The translations under genes were made by a program, and so were the position numbers. Below are positions 61,385-64,000 of a DNA stretch of 64,000 bases, piece after piece. The number at the start of each line of letters is the position of its first letter. Positions within the stretch are counted from its first letter, which is position 1. Below the pieces are notes generated by a model, which was not told where the DNA came from, did no database searches, and was given only the letters and a program-made list of their open reading frames with translations. This stretch comes from Parasegetibacter sp. NRK P23 (GTDB taxonomy: Bacteria; Bacteroidota; Bacteroidia; Chitinophagales; Chitinophagaceae). Location of the stretch: assembly GCF_023721715.1 (NCBI RefSeq), contig NZ_JAMDLG010000001.1, positions 3,139,784-3,203,783 on the forward strand, read 5' to 3'.

Positions 61385-63136
61385 TCACTCCGATCGCTTT
61401 CTTTTTTTCTTTCCGGAATAAATCTTTTTCGCCTGCTCCAGCATTCGGAGGTACTCGGTGTGTAAAGGATTTTCTTTTTCCACCGCCCCCTGCGCCAGCG
61501 CCTGCACCTCGTTCCAGGTGATGTTCTTCGTGTAGGGAGAAGCCTTCAACATGGAACCGAACATCACGAGCGAAGTGGCCATACGGTGGCATCCATCCAT
61601 TTCGTTGAGGGGTTTGTAATCAGGTTCAATCGACAATACATGTCTTCTCGTGATGCTGTCGTTGGGTAAACGATAAGCGATTTCAGCCCTTCCCAACGCG
61701 GTCTCAACCTTTCCAACTGTTGGCGGATGTTTCAGACTCAGTTCCACCATGGCCATCAGTGAATGTCCGGAACCCACTTCCCCACCCTCCAGTTCGCTGG
61801 TGGAATCGTTCAGGGCGTTGAGTTTGTTGTCGAAGCCTATTAACCGGTAGCCCGCCACCTGTTCCGGATCGAATTTCAGGTTAACAAATACATCGTTGGC
61901 AACGGCATATAGTGTTTGGGTAAGTTCTGTGACCAATACTTTTTCCGCTTCCTTTTCATGGTCGAGGTAGGCGAAATTTCCATTTCCCCGTTTCGCGAGC
62001 ATTTCCAGTTTAGAATCTTTGTAGTTGCCCATTCCCACGCCGAGGCAGGTCAGGTATATGCCTTCCATCCTGTGTCGCACGATGAGTTCCTCCAACTCTT
62101 TATCTGAAGTTTGTCCTACGTTAAAATCACCATCCGTGGCCAGAATCACCCGGTTGTTGCCGCCGGGGATGAATTTATTTTTCGCGAGCGCGTAAGCGAA
62201 AAGGATACCCGAAGCGCCCGCCGTGGCCCCTCCTGGCGCCAGGTCTTCTATGTATTTTTTGATGGTCTTTTTATCGCCACCGCTGGTAGGCGGCATCCAT
62301 ACACCAACGGTGCTGCCGTACACCACAATGGAGACGGTATCCGTTGGGCGGAGGTTCTCCACCATTAGCTGGAAAGCCGATTTCAGGAGTGGCAACCGGT
62401 TGGGCATGTCCATAGAACCGGAAATATCTATCAGGAAAACGAGATTGCCGGGCGGCACCTTCTCCATGTCGAGCTTTTTCGCGCTGAGTTGCAGGAACAG
62501 GAGTTTGTTGTTTTTGTTCCAGGGGCAATCGCTCAACCTGGTGGAGCCGGCCCAGATACTGTCCCGGGGCGGAGCTTTGTAGTTGAAGTTAAAATAGTTC
62601 AGGACTTCTTCCAGGCGAACGGCATCGGGCGGAACGGGACTTTCCATATTCAGGAACCGTCGGATGTTGGAATAAGAAGCTTTGTGGATGTTTACGGCGA
62701 AGCCCGTTTCAGGAAATTTACCAGTCTCGATAAATTCGTTCTCCAGCAAACTGCTGTAGGTTTCCGTTCCCACCGTCCAACGGTATTGATCGTTAAAAAC
62801 CAGGCCTTTCGTAAAGGAACTGAGTCCGGGCTTCTGAATACTGCTGTTCCGGGAAATGGTTTTCAGCGGGATAACAGCGAACTGCTGCGCGCTTACTTTT
62901 GCTGAATGCGGATAGAAGCCATCCGCTGTAATATCGATAGAGTCTGAAGCTGTTGCACTGGTAATGCCGAATCCACCTGAGGAGCCACTGAAATAGACGT
63001 AACCCGCGGAGCGGAGTACAATCTTTGCGTTGGCCACCGGTTTCCCGCTTTCGTCGCGCAATTCGCCTCTCAGGTAAAACTGGGCCTTGGCCTGCATTAC
63101 CTGCAATAAAAGCAGTATCGTAATGGCAACTTTCAA
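61385..63136 (-). CDS. YfbK-like von Willebrand factor A domain protein
   Basis: No in-frame ATG precedes the signal peptide. I take TTG 63136 (583 residues), which begins KVAITILLLLQVMQAKAQ; further upstream candidates (63232) would overlap hpt by 68 bp. A carboxypeptidase-regulatory-like domain (FYLRGELRDESGKPVANAKIV) is followed by the YfbK N-terminal region (KASYSNIRRFLN, VRLEEVLNYFNF) and a vWA domain with MIDAS LIDISGSM and ILATDGDFN. A C-terminal DUF3520-type part ends in a basic tail (GKKKRKRSE). It is exported and should bind divalent metal and protein ligands; the function is unknown. It follows hpt by 28 bp. Confidence 0.85.
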   Translation of the reverse strand: MKVAITILLLLQVMQAKAQFYLRGELRDESGKPVANAKIVLRSAGYVYFSGSSGGFGITSATASDSIDITADGFYPHSAKVSAQQFAVIPLKTISRNSSIQKPGLSSFTKGLVFNDQYRWTVGTETYSSLLENEFIETGKFPETGFAVNIHKASYSNIRRFLNMESPVPPDAVRLEEVLNYFNFNYKAPPRDSIWAGSTRLSDCPWNKNNKLLFLQLSAKKLDMEKVPPGNLVFLIDISGSMDMPNRLPLLKSAFQLMVENLRPTDTVSIVVYGSTVGVWMPPTSGGDKKTIKKYIEDLAPGGATAGASGILFAYALAKNKFIPGGNNRVILATDGDFNVGQTSDKELEELIVRHRMEGIYLTCLGVGMGNYKDSKLEMLAKRGNGNFAYLDHEKEAEKVLVTELTQTLYAVANDVFVNLKFDPEQVAGYRLIGFDNKLNALNDSTSELEGGEVGSGHSLMAMVELSLKHPPTVGKVETALGRAEIAYRLPNDSITRRHVLSIEPDYKPLNEMDGCHRMATSLVMFGSMLKASPYTKNITWNEVQALAQGAVEKENPLHTEYLRMLEQAKKIYSGKKKRKRSE

Positions 63137-63164
63137 TCGGATAGCATATTTGGGTGTGCCGGGA

Positions 63165-63701
63165 TCACTCGGCCAGCTTATAGATGGCGTCCAGGTTTCT
63201 GCCATATCCGTTGTAATCCAGTCCGTAGCCAACCACGAACTTGTCGGGAATAGAGAAGCCCAGGAAATCCGGCTTTATGGGGAAAACAGTTGCTTCGGGT
63301 TTGTGCAGCAGGGCGGCGATTTTCATGGAGGCGGGTTGCTGGTGCATCAACTGGGGTAAGAAAGCGTCAAGGGTTTTACCGGTATCGATAATGTCTTCCA
63401 CAATGATCACGTCCCTTCCGAAGATGTCTATGTCCAGCCCGATGGCCGTCACCACCTGACCGCTTGATTTGGTGCCCTTGTACGATGCGAGTTTGATGAA
63501 ACAGATCTCCGCGTCAATGCTCACTTCCTTAAAAAGATCGGAAGCGAACATAAATGAACCGTTCAGGATAGCGATGAACAACGGTTTCTTTCCCTCGTAA
63601 ACAGCATTGATCTCCGAAGCCACTTCTTTCACGCGCGCCGAAATAGCAGTGCTGGAAAGATAGGGTTCAAAAGATTTATCGAGTACCTGAATCCTGTGCA
63701 T
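63165..63701 (-). CDS. hpt: Hypoxanthine phosphoribosyltransferase
   Basis: The protein has 178 residues of the type I PRTase fold, with IAILNGSFMFASDL, the PRPP-binding VIIVEDIIDTGKT loop and a C-terminal FVVGYGLDYNGYGRNL for purine contact. It salvages hypoxanthine (and often guanine) to IMP/GMP with PRPP. Its start overlaps the stop of the upstream LysM gene by 26 bp on the same strand. Confidence 0.93.
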   Translation of the reverse strand: MHRIQVLDKSFEPYLSSTAISARVKEVASEINAVYEGKKPLFIAILNGSFMFASDLFKEVSIDAEICFIKLASYKGTKSSGQVVTAIGLDIDIFGRDVIIVEDIIDTGKTLDAFLPQLMHQQPASMKIAALLHKPEATVFPIKPDFLGFSIPDKFVVGYGLDYNGYGRNLDAIYKLAE

Positions 63702-64000
63702 AGGCAGGGGTTTGAATGATCAATTGCTGTCCGATCCTGAGTCCTTCTCCCGCCAGTCCGTTCCATTCCCGCAACTCATTCACCGATACGGCATACCTTT
63801 TTGCTATGCTGTATAACGTTTCTTTTTGCTGAACAGTATGATACACAGTGTTTTTATTCAGTGCAGGCGCGGTGTTCCTGTTCATTGCCGTTACGGTTGG
63901 TTCCGTAAAAGCGGCCACCTTACCGGGATTTTTTGCACGGAGATAAATCTTTTCACCGGAAGCGGGTTTGAAATGTTTTTGAAGGCCGTTCAACTCAAGC
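63676..64000 (-). CDS. LysM-domain protein, C-terminal part (cut by window edge)
   Basis: The minus-strand frame is open to the window end, so about 107 C-terminal residues are seen. One LysM domain is clear (about YHTVQQKETLYSIAKRYAVSV to GEGLRIGQQLIIQTP, in two parts), preceded by a partial segment with GEKIYLRAKNPG that may end a previous LysM. LysM repeats bind peptidoglycan; from the layout the protein could be a glucosaminidase with LysM tail, but the catalytic part is not in the window. The 3' end overlaps hpt by 26 bp. Confidence 0.8.
   Translation of the reverse strand, partial: LELNGLQKHFKPASGEKIYLRAKNPGKVAAFTEPTVTAMNRNTAPALNKNTVYHTVQQKETLYSIAKRYAVSVNELREWNGLAGEGLRIGQQLIIQTPAYAQDSGTR

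Noticed and set aside
1-64000. CRISPR arrays, tRNA or rRNA genes, transposases, integrases and prophage genes
   Set aside because: I looked for regular spaced repeats, cloverleaf-like segments and the relevant protein families and saw none.

Overview
The window looks like chromosomal DNA of a Bacteroidota bacterium, most likely a free-living Chitinophagaceae-type glycan degrader. The signs are three SusC/SusD pairs, a hybrid two-component regulator (HTCS), a FecR/ECF surface-signalling unit, Bacteroidota-type promoters (TTG, 18-19 nt, TAnnTTTG) and almost no Shine-Dalgarno sites. I found no phage, insertion sequence, CRISPR array, tRNA or rRNA.

1-11.7 kb holds a series of small, stress-like genes: a stand-alone ppGpp hydrolase (MESH1 type), several short membrane, lipoprotein or hydrophilic proteins, an LLM-class flavin oxidoreductase, a CinA/PncC-type amidase, a GH13 alpha-glucosidase, a DUF6496 protein and an NfeD/SPFH membrane pair. 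Inside it lies a divergent signalling locus: an NtrC-like regulator without the sigma-54 contact loop, a single-domain receiver, and a PAS histidine kinase whose phospho-acceptor His is replaced by Ser. Just downstream of that kinase is a complete TPP (thiamine pyrophosphate) riboswitch aptamer followed by a strong terminator, yet no thiamine gene follows. This is the most surprising element of the window.

11.7-29.7 kb is a compact xylan utilisation locus. Two tandem SusC/SusD pairs, a DUF1735-type surface lipoprotein and a GH10 xylanase with carbohydrate-binding modules inserted in its catalytic domain are all on the minus strand, divergent from a full-length HTCS sensor/regulator.

29.7-40.2 kb is a second SusC/SusD system on the minus strand, with an ECF sigma factor, a FecR anti-sigma factor, an STN-containing SusC, a SusD, a metzincin-type zinc protease and a secreted protein of unknown function.

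40.2-50 kb holds a PAS sensor kinase, a PNPOx-fold protein, an SRPBCC protein, a GH18 chitinase, a secreted protein ending in a Hint domain, a pair of Tat-exported enzymes (PLP aminotransferase and FAD amine oxidase), a LytTR response regulator and glutamate dehydrogenase.

50-64 kb is mostly envelope and housekeeping: ccmB-ccmC-ccmD, thymidine kinase, Kdo transferase (waaA), a nucleotide-sugar cluster (DegT aminotransferase, ugd, UDP-xylose synthase, rfbB, rfbC, rfbD), a vWA protein, hpt, and a LysM protein cut by the window edge. A 248-bp palindromic element sits between ccmB and tdk.
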